This document shows, piece after piece, positions 1 through 11,050 of a DNA stretch of 64,000 nt. Below the pieces are notes generated by a model, which worked only from the letters and a program-made list of their open reading frames with translations, had not been told where the DNA came from and searched no databases. The stretch is from Candidatus Thiodiazotropha endoloripes (GTDB lineage Bacteria > Pseudomonadota > Gammaproteobacteria > Chromatiales > Chromatiaceae). Position numbers and translations under genes: made by a program. The stretch is from positions 2,326,108-2,390,107 of the forward strand of contig NZ_LVJW01000003.1 of assembly GCF_001708965.1 (NCBI RefSeq), read 5' to 3'. Each line of letters opens with the position of its first letter. Positions within the stretch are counted from its first letter, which is position 1.

Positions 1-10
1 CGGTAATTAT

Positions 11-1540
11 TCAGTGCTGATCGCTGTCCTCTGTGCCAGATTTTTTCTGGAGCTGGGCATATGCTAACCAGTCTGAATCGGGTGAGATCCGTGCTGCCGG
101 CAGCAACTCAGAGGGGTGCTTTAAAATGCCCTTGGCCTGTAAGCGATGAAGGATCTTGTCGATTACCGCCTGATCCTCGATATTGGCGATTATCTTGGCT
201 TCACCTCCGCACTTCTCGCAGATAGTGGTGTCAATATTGCACACACTCTTCAGGCATTGCGCCCAGGTGATCGCCTTGTACCGCTGTTGCGGAGTCTTAT
301 CATCACTCTCATGAGGCTTTGATCCTTTGCCACGTTTGGCGGGCGTTACATCGACTCGGTATTTGCTGTTGGGCGCAAACACGCCATGAAACCGGGTCAG
401 GTTCACCGTAGGCTTGGGTACCAGCGCCGCCAGCTTGGCGATAAAAACCAGTGGCTCAAAGATGACGTGCGTGGTCCCATCGCTGTAAGGCATTTTGAGC
501 TGGTAGCGAATATTCCCAGAAGCGGTCAATGACAGGCGTTTCTCGGAGACCGCCGGTCTTGATATATATCGACATAGCCTCTCCAGTTTGTGCCGTTCCA
601 AGGTCTCTGCCGCAACACCGGCATGCAGGCTAAGCCCAGCCACTTTCGCTACCTGGGCAAAACGGTCATCTTCTTCCCAGGCCGGGATGGTCTGCAGCGT
701 GAACACCTTGCGTCCCTGTTGGAGTCCGATGGCAACGCGGTAACTCACCGAGCAACCCAATACCTGTTGCATCGGATCTTCGTCTTGATCTTCCAGATTC
801 AGGTAGCTGTTTTCCACATCGCGTTCCAGGATTCCCTCGCGCTCCAGAAACCCGGCAACCCGATGGCTGATCCTATGCACCAACTCCGTCAATTCCTGCT
901 GAGCGGGTGCATGGGCACGATGAAATCGGCTTTTACCCCAGGGCATGGTGGTGTACACACCGTCCAGAAACAGCATGTGGAAATGCACATTCAAATTGAG
1001 CGCACTGCCGAATCTTTGGATCAGCGTCACCGCACCAGTCTGCGCGGTTTTTCGAGTGAATCCCGACTTCTTAATAAGATGGGACGAGATGGCCCTGTAA
1101 ACGATCCCCAGCACCCGCCTCATCAGTTGCGGGCAGCTGGCAAACAGGAACCGCAATTGAAATGGGAAGCTCAGCACCCATTGTCGGATCGGTTGTTCTG
1201 GTAAAACCTCATCCACCAACAGTGCAGCACTTTCCGCCATACGTCTTGCGCCACAGCTGGGGCAAAATCCGCGCCGCTTACAGCTGAATGCAACCAGGTG
1301 TTCATGATGGCACTCGGTACATTGCACCCGCAGAAATCCGTGCTCCAGGCGGCCGCATTTGAGGTAATCGGCAAATTCCTGTTCCACATGCAGGGGCAAG
1401 GGCTTGCTCTGCATGGCCATCACATCCCTAAATTCCGGCTAGTACCGCTCGATGATTTGATAGAGCAGCGTCTGTTCCGGCCGGTGACGTTTATAGGGCG
1501 GGCTGTGGGGTGACCGATCCGTGATCGCTGCTTTAGGCAT
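11..1540 (-). pseudogene. IS91-family transposase, interrupted by an in-frame TAG
   Basis: This is a Y2/HUH-type rolling-circle transposase of the IS91 family. An N-terminal zinc-finger region carries paired cysteines (CTEC, CKRRGFCPSC), and the nuclease motif HFH lies in NVHFHMLFLDGVY. The open part begins at 1423, but the family N terminus continues upstream: from an ATG at 1540 the frame reads 33 residues (start MPKAAITDRS, end LLYQIIERY), hits TAG at 1439-1441, then resumes PEFRDVMAMQ. A tyrosine codon is expected at the stop. Undamaged, the protein would be about 509 residues. The 470-residue remainder keeps the zinc and HUH motifs, so weak activity from an internal start is not excluded. 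I could not define the element's ends. An inverted repeat GCTCCA/TGGAGC at 1546-1562 lies just upstream. Confidence 0.8.
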
Positions 1541-1653
1541 AGCGTGCTCCATTCCATGGAGCCGCTTATGTTCTCATATTGGTCTCTACATATCGATTCG
1601 CCATGCACGACTGGATGGATGTCAGGTACTGACCGGCATCCAACAAGCCTCAT

Positions 1654-1683
1654 ACAGACCGGAGGCGATACCTCCCGGTCTGT
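1654..1683 (-). terminator. Hairpin downstream of acnB
   Basis: A stem ACAGACCGG...CCGGTCTGT encloses GAGG/CCTC with one bulged base and a 5-nt loop. It starts within about 10 bases of the acnB stop. No T-tract follows on the minus strand, so it may be a processing or stability hairpin rather than a classical intrinsic terminator. Confidence 0.5.
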
Positions 1684-1691
1684 CAGGCTCC

Positions 1692-4295
1692 TCAAGCAAT
1701 CAACTTAACCGCAATCTCCTCTCCCCGCTTGGCAGATTCCACATACTCATCCATCTTGTCGAAGTTGAGATACTTGTAGATCTCCGGTGCCATGGAGTCG
1801 ATCTTGGTGGCGTAGGCCATGTACTCCTCCACCGTGGGTAGCTTGCCCATGACGGCGGCTACTGCGGCCAGCTCTGCTGATGACAGGAAGACATCGGCAC
1901 CCTGCCCCAAGCGGTTGGGGAAGTTACGTGTGGAAGTTGAGACCGCTGTTGAACCCGCCGCAATACGCGCCTGGTTGCCCATACAGAGTGAACAGCCGGG
2001 CATTTCGGTGCGGGCACCGGCACTGGCGTAGACATTGTAAACGCCCTCTTCCATCAGCTGCTGCTCATCCATCTTGGTGGGCGGCGCCAGCCAGAGGCGG
2101 GTCGGGATCGACTCGCCGGAGGCTTCCAGCATCTTGGCAGTGGCACGGAAGTGACCGATGTTGGTCATACAGGAGCCGATGAAGACTTCGTCGATCCTGG
2201 TGCCGGCGATCTCCGACAGGGGCTTCACATCGTCCGGATCGTTGGGGCATGCCAGCAGAGGCTCTTTGATCTCGGACATGTCGATCTCGATGACTTCGGC
2301 GTACTCCGCATCCGCATCGGCACGCATCAGGCTCGGATTCTCCAGCCACTCTTCCATCGCCCGGGCGCGACGTTCCAGGGTGCGGGCATCCTCGTAGCCG
2401 TTATCGATCATCCAACGCAGCATGGTGATGTTGGAGCGCAGGTACTCTGCAACAGACTCTTCGGAGAGCTCGATGGTACAGCCACCGGCGGAGCGCTCGG
2501 CCGAGGCATCGGAGAGTTCGAAAGCCTGCTCCACGGTCAGATCGGGCAGCCCCTGGATCTCCAGGATGCGACCGTTATAGATGTTCTTTTTGCCCTTCTT
2601 CTCCACGGTCAGCAGACCCCGCTGCAGAGCGGCGTAGGGAATCGCATTGACCAGATCACGCAGAGTGATACCGGGCTGCATCTCACCGGTGAACTTCACC
2701 AGCACCGACTCAGGCATATCCAGCGGGATCACGCCCAGGGCCGCGCCGAAGGCGACAAGACCGGAACCGGCCGGGAAAGAGATGCCCAGCGGGAAACGGG
2801 TGTGGGAGTCACCACCGGTACCCACCTGATCGGGCAGCAGCATACGGTTGAGCCAGGAGTGGATGATGCCGTCACCGGGACGCAGGGAGACACCACCGCG
2901 ATTCTGGATGAAATCTGGCAGGGTGTGCTGGGTGTTGATGTCCACCGGCTTGGGGTAGGCGGCGGTATGGCAGAAGGACTGCATCACCAGGTCGGCACTG
3001 AAGCCGAGACAGGCCAGCTCTTTCAGTTCGTCACGGGTCATCGGGCCAGTGGTATCCTGGGAACCGACCGTGCTCATACGGGGCTCGCAGTAGGTGCCGG
3101 GGCGGATCCCCGCCACACCGCAGGCCTGCCCCACCATCTTCTGCGCCAGAGTAAAGCCCTTACCGGAATCTTCAGGGTCCACCGGACGACGGAACATCTC
3201 GGTGGCACCCAAGCCCAGGGCTTCCCGTGCCCGCTCAGTCAGAGAGCGACCGATAATCAGAGGAATACGACCGCCCGCCTTCGCTTCGTCGAGCAGCACC
3301 TCGGTCTTCAGGCTGAACTCGGAGAGCAGTTCACCGGAATCCGTTTCGATCTTGCCCTCGTACGGCTTGACCACAATCACATCCCCCATGGCGAGCTTCT
3401 CTACCGGGCACTCGATTGGCAGAGCGCCGGAATCCTCTACGGTATTGAAGAAGATCGGTGCGATCTTGCCACCCAGTACCACACCACCCTGGCGTTTGTT
3501 GGGAACAAAGGGGATGTCGTCACCCATGTGCCAAAGCACGGAATTGGTGGCTGACTTACGGGAGGAGCCGGTACCCACAACGTCGCCCACATAGGCCAGG
3601 GGCAATCCCTTCTCCTTGAGTGCATTGAGTTCGACTATGGGTCCGATCTTGCCCTGCTCATCCGGTCTGATGCCTTCACGCTCGTTCTTCAGCATTGCCA
3701 GGGCATGCAGCGGAATATCGGGACGGGACCAGGCATCCTGGGCCGGTGACAGGTCGTCGGTGTTGGTCTCACCGGTAACCTTGAACACGGTGAGCTTGAT
3801 CGCTTCCGGTACATCGGGCTTGCGCTTGAACCACTCGGCCTCCGCCCAGGAGTTCATCACCGCCTTGGCGTGGGTATTACCCGCATCCGCCTTCTCCTTC
3901 ACATCGTGGAAGGCATCGAACATCAGCAGGGTGAATTTCAGCTGCTCGGCAGCCAGCTCGCCCAGCTCGGTATCATCCATCAGTTCGATCAGCGGCTGGA
4001 TGTTGTAGCCACCCAGCATGGTGCCCAGCAGCTCCACCGCCTTGGCCTTGTCCACCAGTGGACTGTCCGCCTCACCCTGGGCCACGGCAGCCAGGAAGCC
4101 CGCTTTGACGTAAGCCGCATCGTCAACACCAGGTGGCACCCGGTTGGTCAGAAGATCGAGTAGGGTCTCCTCCTCTCCCGCCGGTGGGCTCTTCAACAGT
4201 TCAACCAGATCGGCGACCTGCTGCGCATTCAGGGGCAGTGGGGGGATACCTTGTTCGGCACGTTCTGCAGCATGTTGACGATAGGCTTCGAGCAT
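1692..4295 (-). CDS. acnB: Aconitate hydratase B
   Basis: Bifunctional aconitate hydratase/2-methylisocitrate dehydratase of the TCA cycle, cytosolic, with a [4Fe-4S] cluster. The 867-residue length is that of AcnB. The N terminus ([20 protein letters not shown]) is the B-type HEAT-like domain. It is followed by the swivel domain ([20 protein letters not shown], about residues 240-260) and the catalytic core. Cluster-ligating cysteines are visible as [11 protein letters not shown] and [12 protein letters not shown] near the C terminus. The gene stands alone and is divergent from a LysR gene. A 272-bp AT-rich spacer between the two should hold both promoters. Confidence 0.97.
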   Translation of the reverse strand: MLEAYRQHAAERAEQGIPPLPLNAQQVADLVELLKSPPAGEEETLLDLLTNRVPPGVDDAAYVKAGFLAAVAQGEADSPLVDKAKAVELLGTMLGGYNIQPLIELMDDTELGELAAEQLKFTLLMFDAFHDVKEKADAGNTHAKAVMNSWAEAEWFKRKPDVPEAIKLTVFKVTGETNTDDLSPAQDAWSRPDIPLHALAMLKNEREGIRPDEQGKIGPIVELNALKEKGLPLAYVGDVVGTGSSRKSATNSVLWHMGDDIPFVPNKRQGGVVLGGKIAPIFFNTVEDSGALPIECPVEKLAMGDVIVVKPYEGKIETDSGELLSEFSLKTEVLLDEAKAGGRIPLIIGRSLTERAREALGLGATEMFRRPVDPEDSGKGFTLAQKMVGQACGVAGIRPGTYCEPRMSTVGSQDTTGPMTRDELKELACLGFSADLVMQSFCHTAAYPKPVDINTQHTLPDFIQNRGGVSLRPGDGIIHSWLNRMLLPDQVGTGGDSHTRFPLGISFPAGSGLVAFGAALGVIPLDMPESVLVKFTGEMQPGITLRDLVNAIPYAALQRGLLTVEKKGKKNIYNGRILEIQGLPDLTVEQAFELSDASAERSAGGCTIELSEESVAEYLRSNITMLRWMIDNGYEDARTLERRARAMEEWLENPSLMRADADAEYAEVIEIDMSEIKEPLLACPNDPDDVKPLSEIAGTRIDEVFIGSCMTNIGHFRATAKMLEASGESIPTRLWLAPPTKMDEQQLMEEGVYNVYASAGARTEMPGCSLCMGNQARIAAGSTAVSTSTRNFPNRLGQGADVFLSSAELAAVAAVMGKLPTVEEYMAYATKIDSMAPEIYKYLNFDKMDEYVESAKRGEEIAVKLIA

Positions 4296-4567
4296 AATCT
4301 CTCTCCTGGGTTCAGGGGATCAACGGCCAGTCATGCCCGTTGTCCGATGGGGATCGTTCTGGTCAACCAACCAGATAATATTGGGCACGATATCAGACCG
4401 CTTAACATACGTATAATTGATTGTTCGCATGTATTGTATAAATATTTTGCATGCTATAATTTTGTCATGACCTCTTCATCACAGGTTTTAATCCCTGCCC
4501 TCAACCTTAGGAGTGACGCCATGCATGCTGTCTCATCCGATCATTCCCTTGCCTGGGAATAACCACC

Positions 4568-5449
4568 ATGGACCTGTTGTTGATGCGTTCTCTGGTTGCG
4601 ATTGCCGATACCGGCTCGATCACCGAAGCGGCGGATCGGATCGGTCTCACTCAACCCGCCCTATCCCGCCGCTTGCAGCAACTGGAGGACTATTTCGGTG
4701 CAGAGCTGTTCTCCCGGGGTCGCAAGGGGGTGCAGCTGACTGAAATCGGTCGCCTGGTGGAGAACGAGGCGCGCATCCTGATTGCCCGATACGACCACCT
4801 ACGGGACCAGGTCAGAGCCCACCAGGGTCTCGAAGGGGGCACAGTGAGAATCGGTGGTGGCGCCACTGCTGTCTCATTTCTTCTGCCGAAAGCAATCGCC
4901 TCCTTTCAGGGTAGCCATCCGGCGGTGAAGTTTCAGTTGAAAGAGGCCGGCAGTAATGAGGTGGCCGAGGATGTGATTAACGGCCGCCTGGAACTGGGAT
5001 TGGTGACCATGCCGGTGAAAAACCGGGAACTCAAAGTCTGGCCACTGCTCACCGACCGGATCGTGCTGGTTGGACCCAAACAGCACCCACTGGCGAAAAA
5101 GCGCCGTATCAGTGCCAGCGCATTGGATGGTATCTCCTTTGTCGGTTTTGAAGCGGATACTGCGGTTCGCCAGATCATCGATGCCACACTGCGAGATGCG
5201 GGCGTGGCGATGAATGTGGTGATGGAGCTTCGCTCGATCCCAGCCATCCTGAGGATGGTGGCTACCACCGGTAATCTGGCCTTCGTCAGTCAACTCGGGG
5301 TGGACAGCCTGGAGGATGTGGCGGAGATCGAGGTCAAGGACTTCAAGGTCGAGAGAGAGCTGGCGGTCATTGCCCGTCGAGGCAGTACCCTCTCACCGGC
5401 AGCTCAGGCGTTTGCCGATCTGCTGCGGAATGTGGTGGTAGACGGCTAA
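4568..5449 (+). CDS. LysR-family transcriptional regulator
   Basis: A 293-residue LysR-type regulator. The N-terminal winged helix-turn-helix (GSITEAADRIGLTQPALSRRL, residues 17-37) and the substrate-binding domain (about residues 90-290) are intact. It is transcribed away from acnB, the usual arrangement for a LysR protein acting on its divergent neighbour, so control of acnB or self-control is likely but inferred. The spacer contains a TATAAT hexamer at 4455-4460 on the plus strand. No strong Shine-Dalgarno precedes the ATG, and a second ATG lies five codons in. The effector cannot be told from sequence. Confidence 0.9.
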   Translation: MDLLLMRSLVAIADTGSITEAADRIGLTQPALSRRLQQLEDYFGAELFSRGRKGVQLTEIGRLVENEARILIARYDHLRDQVRAHQGLEGGTVRIGGGATAVSFLLPKAIASFQGSHPAVKFQLKEAGSNEVAEDVINGRLELGLVTMPVKNRELKVWPLLTDRIVLVGPKQHPLAKKRRISASALDGISFVGFEADTAVRQIIDATLRDAGVAMNVVMELRSIPAILRMVATTGNLAFVSQLGVDSLEDVAEIEVKDFKVERELAVIARRGSTLSPAAQAFADLLRNVVVDG

Positions 5450-5552
5450 CGGGTTTTTGACCTTGGCTTATTGTCGCAATTGAACGCGAAGTACCCTAAA
5501 TTATTGCGAATCGTTAGTAGCTGGATAACTTGCCTCACTCACTCTGACAGGG

Positions 5553-7364
5553 TTATCTGTTCAGATAAGCCTTCCAACCACCGTAACCGGTAATCTCTTT
5601 AGCCCCGGTTATCGCATATGATTCACAGATGAAACCGCTTGCCTGGGTGCCATCGGCAAGCTTCAGCTTACCGATGCCAAGTGGTGATGGAATAGCTGCA
5701 ACGAACCCCCCGAACTGACTCAGGGGCATCGACCAGACTTCAACCTCGATCGCCCCACCTGCTGCTTCATCCAGTATCAATCCGGGTCTTGCGGGTGGTC
5801 CACCTGGCAAGGCGTACATTCTGTAGATCGGGGCTGTCTTGGTTTTGGCTTTAAACGTGGCGCCACGTTCAGTCAACTGCCAGTTGAGTGGCAGACCTTG
5901 CAGATGGGCGCCACACACCACAACGTCGATCTTATTGTAGTCACCCACTGATGGTTGAGCAGTTGATTGAAGTTCATACTGGGATGCACCGATTTTCAAC
6001 TCAAACTGTCGGTGAATCCGTTTCGCAATGGAGAGCAGAGCCCGGTCTGTAAAGGCATCACCGACCAGCGTGATACCGAAAGGCAGACCGGAAGTGGTCA
6101 TCTGCGTCGGCACGGCTACTGAAGCCAGATCCAGCAGATTCATAAAGTTGGTGTAGTAACCCAACTGACTGTTACGCAGAATAGGCTCTTCCAACATCTG
6201 CTCAATGGTAAAGCAGGTGCCTGCGGTGGGTGTCAGAAGACAGTCGACCGCTGCCAGTTGTCGATTACAGATCGCCTTCAATCCGCTCAACCTGTATTGC
6301 GCTTCAAACAGGCTGCCGGCCTGCAATGCCTTACCGGGTTCGATGATCTCCCGCACGACCGGGAACAGCGCTTGCGGGTTGTCATCAATCAAAGGCTGGG
6401 TTGCCAGATAACGCTCTGCCACCCAGGGCCCTTCATAGAGCAGTCTGGCTGCTTCGGCAAAGGGTTGATAATCAATCTCAATGAACTCGATCCCATCTGT
6501 TTCAAGTTGCTTGAGGGTATCGCGATAGGCTTGTTGATAGGCCTGATCACCGAAGAAGTTCAACTGCTGCCCAGGGATGACACCGACCTTCAGCGGTCCT
6601 TGCCGCTCACCATAGTGCCGTTTTTGATTCTGAAATGGATTGTTGCGGCTGTATTCGTCATCCGCATCATAGGCTTCGGCCACCGACAGCACCAGATTGG
6701 CATCATCGGTGTCACAGGCGAAGAGGGTGATGCAATCCAGACTTCGGCAGGCTGGCACCAGGCCTTTGGTGGATAACAGGCCCCGGCTTGGCTTTAAACC
6801 GATCAGGTTGTTGAAACAGGCAGGCACCCGGCCCGATCCGGCGGTATCGGTTCCCAGGCTGAAGCTGGCAAGCCCCAGAGCAACTGACACGGCGGAACCG
6901 GAACTTGAACCACCGCTGATATAGTCCGGCTTGAAAGCATTTCTGCAGGCACCCCAGGGGGACCGGGTACCATTCAGGCCGGTGGCAAACTGATCGAGAT
7001 TGGCTTTACCCACCGGGATGGCACCGGCGGCAATCAATCGCTCAACCACGGTCGCGGATGCCGTCGGGGTATAGGCAAACTCGATACAGGCCGCTGTGGT
7101 CGGGATCTCATTGAGATCGATATTGTCTTTGATGGCAAAGGGAATGCCCCATAAGGGGAAGCGCGCCAGATCGAGCTGTTGCAATCGATCGAGATAGTGT
7201 GCCTGCTCTGCTTCACTGAGCAGATGGATCCAGATGTTGTAATCCTCATACTCCGAGGCACGCTTACGGATCGTCTGCATCACCTGCTCAGGTGTCAGAC
7301 TGCCGCTAAGATAAGCTCTGCGTAGTGCAGAGATGGTCATCTCATAGGGAAAGTCTGTTGTCAT
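5553..7364 (-). CDS. atzF: Allophanate hydrolase
   Basis: Hydrolyses allophanate to two ammonia and two CO2, the last step of the ATP-dependent urea/guanidine route. The 603 residues comprise an amidase-signature domain (about 1-460) and the C-terminal domain typical of full-length allophanate hydrolases (about 470-603). The Ser-cisSer-Lys triad is visible: Lys in PFAIKDN, cis-Ser in SGGSSSGSA, nucleophile Ser in GTDTAGSGRVPA. The start lies 3 bp after the stop of the carboxylase gene, so the two are translationally close. It is the last gene of the riboswitch-led operon. Confidence 0.95.
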   Translation of the reverse strand: MTTDFPYEMTISALRRAYLSGSLTPEQVMQTIRKRASEYEDYNIWIHLLSEAEQAHYLDRLQQLDLARFPLWGIPFAIKDNIDLNEIPTTAACIEFAYTPTASATVVERLIAAGAIPVGKANLDQFATGLNGTRSPWGACRNAFKPDYISGGSSSGSAVSVALGLASFSLGTDTAGSGRVPACFNNLIGLKPSRGLLSTKGLVPACRSLDCITLFACDTDDANLVLSVAEAYDADDEYSRNNPFQNQKRHYGERQGPLKVGVIPGQQLNFFGDQAYQQAYRDTLKQLETDGIEFIEIDYQPFAEAARLLYEGPWVAERYLATQPLIDDNPQALFPVVREIIEPGKALQAGSLFEAQYRLSGLKAICNRQLAAVDCLLTPTAGTCFTIEQMLEEPILRNSQLGYYTNFMNLLDLASVAVPTQMTTSGLPFGITLVGDAFTDRALLSIAKRIHRQFELKIGASQYELQSTAQPSVGDYNKIDVVVCGAHLQGLPLNWQLTERGATFKAKTKTAPIYRMYALPGGPPARPGLILDEAAGGAIEVEVWSMPLSQFGGFVAAIPSPLGIGKLKLADGTQASGFICESYAITGAKEITGYGGWKAYLNR

Positions 7365-7367
7365 GAG

Positions 7368-10300
7368 CTAACCCTCCTGCAGGACGACCAAGGCCTGCCC
7401 CGCTCCAACCCGCTGCCCATTTTCCAACAACACATGGGTAACCGTACTGTCGGCCGAGGCATAGACCGGAATCTCCATTTTCATTGACTCCAGAATCATC
7501 AGACATTCACCCGCTTTCACCTGTTGGCCGACACTGACCTCCGTCTGCCAGACACTGCCGCTGATCGGACTGTCGATCACCAGACTATCTTCCGGCCAAC
7601 TGCTATCTGTCTGCTCTTCGGTCTGTTCGTTCACTTCAAAGTTGAATTGTCCATCCGCATGCCATTGGGCGAGCTCGGCTTCGAAGGCCTGCTGCCGGTG
7701 TTGACGGAATGCTTCGATCTCAGCTTGCTGTGAATGGATGAACGCCTGGTATTCAGTCAGACTGAAACGACTCTCCTCAATCTTTATCGGATAGCGACCC
7801 TGGGGAAAGTCTTTGCGAATGGTGACCAGCTCATCCTGTGTGACTTCATAAAAACGTATCTGATCAAAGAATCTCAACAGCCAGGGTTTTTCAAAGGCCG
7901 TTGTCTGTTTGTAACGGTTCCACATCTGCAGAGTGCGTCCGACGAACTGATATCCTCCCGGCCCTTCCATGCCATAGACACAGAGATAGGAGCCGCCGAT
8001 ACCCACTGAATTTTCTGCGGTCCAGGTTCTGGCTGGATTGTATTTGGTGGTCACCAACCGATGACGGGGATCCACCGGCGTGGCGACCGGTGCACCAAGA
8101 TAGACATCACCCAATCCCATCACCAGGTAGGAGGCCTCAAACACAATCCGTTTCACATCATCGATGCTTTGAAGCCCATTGATGCGACGTATGAACTCCA
8201 GGTTACTGGGGCACCAGGGTGCATTCTTGCGCACCGACTGATCATACTTTTCAATTGCTTTATGACAGGCTTCGTCATCCCATGAGAGGGGTATATGCAC
8301 AATCCTCGAGGGCACATGGAGCTGATCGATCTGACTCGCCAGTGCGTGCTCCGCAGTCTTCAGATGGAGCAGCAGTTTGCGCTGACTGAGTCGTTGAGCA
8401 TCGTAGTGAATCTGTAGTGAGCGAATCCCCGGGGTCATTTCCTGCAGCCCAATGAGAGGATGTTGCTGTAACCACTGCATCAATGCATGGGCACGAAATC
8501 GCAGTGAAATATCCAGTGCCTGTTCGCCATACTCCACCAACATGAAGTGATCGCCGGCAAGACGATAGACCACATCGACACCATATTCACTGCTTCCAAG
8601 CTGTCCCACGACAGGGGTGGTGATCTCAGTGGGCTGGTATTGATCGGTCAGCGGTCTCAACTGGGCAACAGCTTCGATCTGATCCTGTTCCAGCCTGACG
8701 GCCGTTTCCAGATCCACCGGCAAAAAGCTGACTTTATCTCCGGCACGCAGTTGCCCCAGCTTCCACAGATCGGCCTGGATCACGGTTGCCGGACAGACAA
8801 AACCGCCCAGTGAGGGACCATCCGGTCCGAGTATCACCGGCATGTCACCGGTAAAATCCACTGTACCGAAGGCATAGGCGTTATCATGAATATTCGAGGG
8901 ATGGAGTCCCGCTTCCCCGCCATCCTTACGCGCCCACTCGGGCTTGGGTCCGATCAGACGGATTCCGGTACGGCTGGAGTTGTAGTGGACTTCCCACTGG
9001 TGTGAAATGAACCGGTCGATATCCGGCTGAGTAAAAAAATCCGGGGCGCCGTGGGGACCATAGATCACCCGCAACTGCCACTCATGGGTTATCTGTGGCC
9101 TGGCATTTTCAGCGATCGTTTTCTGGTCGGTCAGGTTGTCGGATGAGGCGATCCTCAACACATCACCAGCTCGCAGAGCCCGGCCGTTGTGGCCGCCGAA
9201 CTGTCCCAGGGTGAAGGTCGATTTGGAACCCAGATAGTCCGGGCAGTGAATGCCGCCGCTAACCGCCAGATAACTTCTCGCCCCCTGCTGTTTGATTCTG
9301 CCCAGGGTGAGTGTCTGCCCGGCATGAATCTCCACCGCGCTCCACATCGCCAAAGGTTCACCATCGAGGCGCGCTTCGATCTCCGCACCGGTGAGTGCAA
9401 TCCGGCTATCACAGCTGAACTTCAGGCTAGGCCCCTGGATGGTGATCTCCATGCCGGCCGCCCCGGCTGGATTGCCCAGCAGCCGGTTGGCCAGCTGAAA
9501 GGAGTAGTTGTCGAAAGGACCCGATGGAGGCACACCCACATCCCAGTAACCCGTTCTTGCGGGATAGTCCTGAATGGTGGTCTGGGTTCCTCCCTGCATC
9601 ACATCGATACGGCTCGGGGTATAGACAAAATCATTGAGATAGCGGGTCGTCACTTCGCCCGCCAGCAGCAAAGGATCCCGACTCAACACCGACAGGTAGT
9701 CCAGATTGGTCTCACTGCCATAGAGTCGGATTGCCGCGAGTGTGGCCTGGAGTTTTGCAAATGCTGCCTTCCGCTCAGCAGCATGGACAATCACCTTCGC
9801 CAGCATGGGGTCAAAATAGGCGGGCACTTCGACACCCGACTCGATCCAGTGGTCTATCCTCACATCCTTGTCATCGGGAAACACTACCTCGGTCAACAGT
9901 CCAGGTGAGGGTTGAAAACCCCGATAGGGATCTTCCGCATAGAGTCTGACCTGGACCGCATGGCCTTGTGGTGACAGGGTGGAACGCTCACGCTGCAGAT
10001 CGACACGATCGCCTGCAGCCTGTCTGATCATCCACTCCACCAGATCGACCCCGTAGACCTCCTCCGTCACCCCGTGTTCCACCTGCAGACGGGTGTTGAC
10101 CTCAAGAAAGTAGAACGCATCCGTATCCGCATCATAGATAAACTCAACCGTGCCTGCATTCCGATAGTGGACACTGGAGAGCAGGGATTCGGCGGTGCGA
10201 TAGAGTTGTTGGCGTATCTCATCGGTGAGATTGGGCGCCGGACACTCCTCAACGACTTTCTGATTGCGTCGCTGACTGGAACAGTCCCGTTCGCCGATCG

Positions 10301-10964
10301 CCAATGCGCCACCTTCACCATCACCAAAAACCTGAACTTCGATATGTCTGGCCCTGGCGATAAACTTTTCTATGAATACCCCGTCATTGGCGAAGTTGTT
10401 GGCCCCAAGGCGCTTGACCGAATCGAAGGCCCCAGTCACCTCTGCAGATGAGTGACACAACTGCATACCGATGCCACCACCCCCGGCGGTACTCTTCAGC
10501 ATCACCGGATAGCCGATACTCTCCGCTGATGCCAGCGCGGACTGGAGATCCTGCAGCAGTTCGGTGCCCGGAGTCAGTGGTACATCCGCCTGTTGTGCCA
10601 GCTCCCTGGCTTTGTGTTTCAAACCAAACAGCTCCATCTGCTCCGGAGTCGGTCCGATGAAGACGATACCTTCTGCTTCGCAGCGTCTGACAAAATCGGC
10701 ATTCTCACTGAGAAAGCCGTAACCGGGGTGTATCGCATCGACACCATTCGCTTTGGCAATGGCAATGATCTTATCCATATCCAGATAGGTTTCGGCGGCC
10801 ACCCCATCTCCGAGGGAATAAGCCTGGTCTGCATGGCGAACATGCAGACTATCCGCATCACTCTCTGCGTAAACGGCCAGGGATGGAATACGGAGTCTTT
10901 GCAGGGTGCGGATGATCCGTGTTGCGATGGCACCACGGTTGGCGATCATTACTTTGGAAAACAT
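7368..10964 (-). CDS. Biotin-dependent guanidine carboxylase (urea carboxylase family)
   Basis: ATP- and biotin-dependent carboxylase of 1198 residues. It has a biotin carboxylase domain (about 1-450; MIANRGAIATRI and ATP-grasp GGGGIGMQ), a carboxyltransferase region built from KipA/KipI-like domains (about 465-1000), and a C-terminal biotinyl domain with ESMKMEIPV carrying the biotinyl Lys. The automatic name would be urea carboxylase. Operon partners (two DUF1989 proteins, guanidine-I riboswitch) argue for guanidine as the true substrate, giving carboxyguanidine. Near residue 720 the motif reads GTVDFTGD. As I recall, fungal urea carboxylases have Asn at that Asp and the bacterial guanidine enzymes have Asp. 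Substrate choice is therefore well supported by context but inferred. Confidence 0.9.
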   Translation of the reverse strand: MFSKVMIANRGAIATRIIRTLQRLRIPSLAVYAESDADSLHVRHADQAYSLGDGVAAETYLDMDKIIAIAKANGVDAIHPGYGFLSENADFVRRCEAEGIVFIGPTPEQMELFGLKHKARELAQQADVPLTPGTELLQDLQSALASAESIGYPVMLKSTAGGGGIGMQLCHSSAEVTGAFDSVKRLGANNFANDGVFIEKFIARARHIEVQVFGDGEGGALAIGERDCSSQRRNQKVVEECPAPNLTDEIRQQLYRTAESLLSSVHYRNAGTVEFIYDADTDAFYFLEVNTRLQVEHGVTEEVYGVDLVEWMIRQAAGDRVDLQRERSTLSPQGHAVQVRLYAEDPYRGFQPSPGLLTEVVFPDDKDVRIDHWIESGVEVPAYFDPMLAKVIVHAAERKAAFAKLQATLAAIRLYGSETNLDYLSVLSRDPLLLAGEVTTRYLNDFVYTPSRIDVMQGGTQTTIQDYPARTGYWDVGVPPSGPFDNYSFQLANRLLGNPAGAAGMEITIQGPSLKFSCDSRIALTGAEIEARLDGEPLAMWSAVEIHAGQTLTLGRIKQQGARSYLAVSGGIHCPDYLGSKSTFTLGQFGGHNGRALRAGDVLRIASSDNLTDQKTIAENARPQITHEWQLRVIYGPHGAPDFFTQPDIDRFISHQWEVHYNSSRTGIRLIGPKPEWARKDGGEAGLHPSNIHDNAYAFGTVDFTGDMPVILGPDGPSLGGFVCPATVIQADLWKLGQLRAGDKVSFLPVDLETAVRLEQDQIEAVAQLRPLTDQYQPTEITTPVVGQLGSSEYGVDVVYRLAGDHFMLVEYGEQALDISLRFRAHALMQWLQQHPLIGLQEMTPGIRSLQIHYDAQRLSQRKLLLHLKTAEHALASQIDQLHVPSRIVHIPLSWDDEACHKAIEKYDQSVRKNAPWCPSNLEFIRRINGLQSIDDVKRIVFEASYLVMGLGDVYLGAPVATPVDPRHRLVTTKYNPARTWTAENSVGIGGSYLCVYGMEGPGGYQFVGRTLQMWNRYKQTTAFEKPWLLRFFDQIRFYEVTQDELVTIRKDFPQGRYPIKIEESRFSLTEYQAFIHSQQAEIEAFRQHRQQAFEAELAQWHADGQFNFEVNEQTEEQTDSSWPEDSLVIDSPISGSVWQTEVSVGQQVKAGECLMILESMKMEIPVYASADSTVTHVLLENGQRVGAGQALVVLQEG

Positions 10965-11050
10965 GCTTACCTTGACCGGGTCGTCCCGGTTAAAAAAAGC
11001 GTCATCAGTGGTCGTCCACTGATCCTTCGTTAATCAATGCTGCAATCTGT

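Noticed and set aside
2151..3554. Long open frame of 467 codons on the plus strand
   Set aside because: It is antisense to acnB, has no recognisable domain, and acnB is unambiguous.
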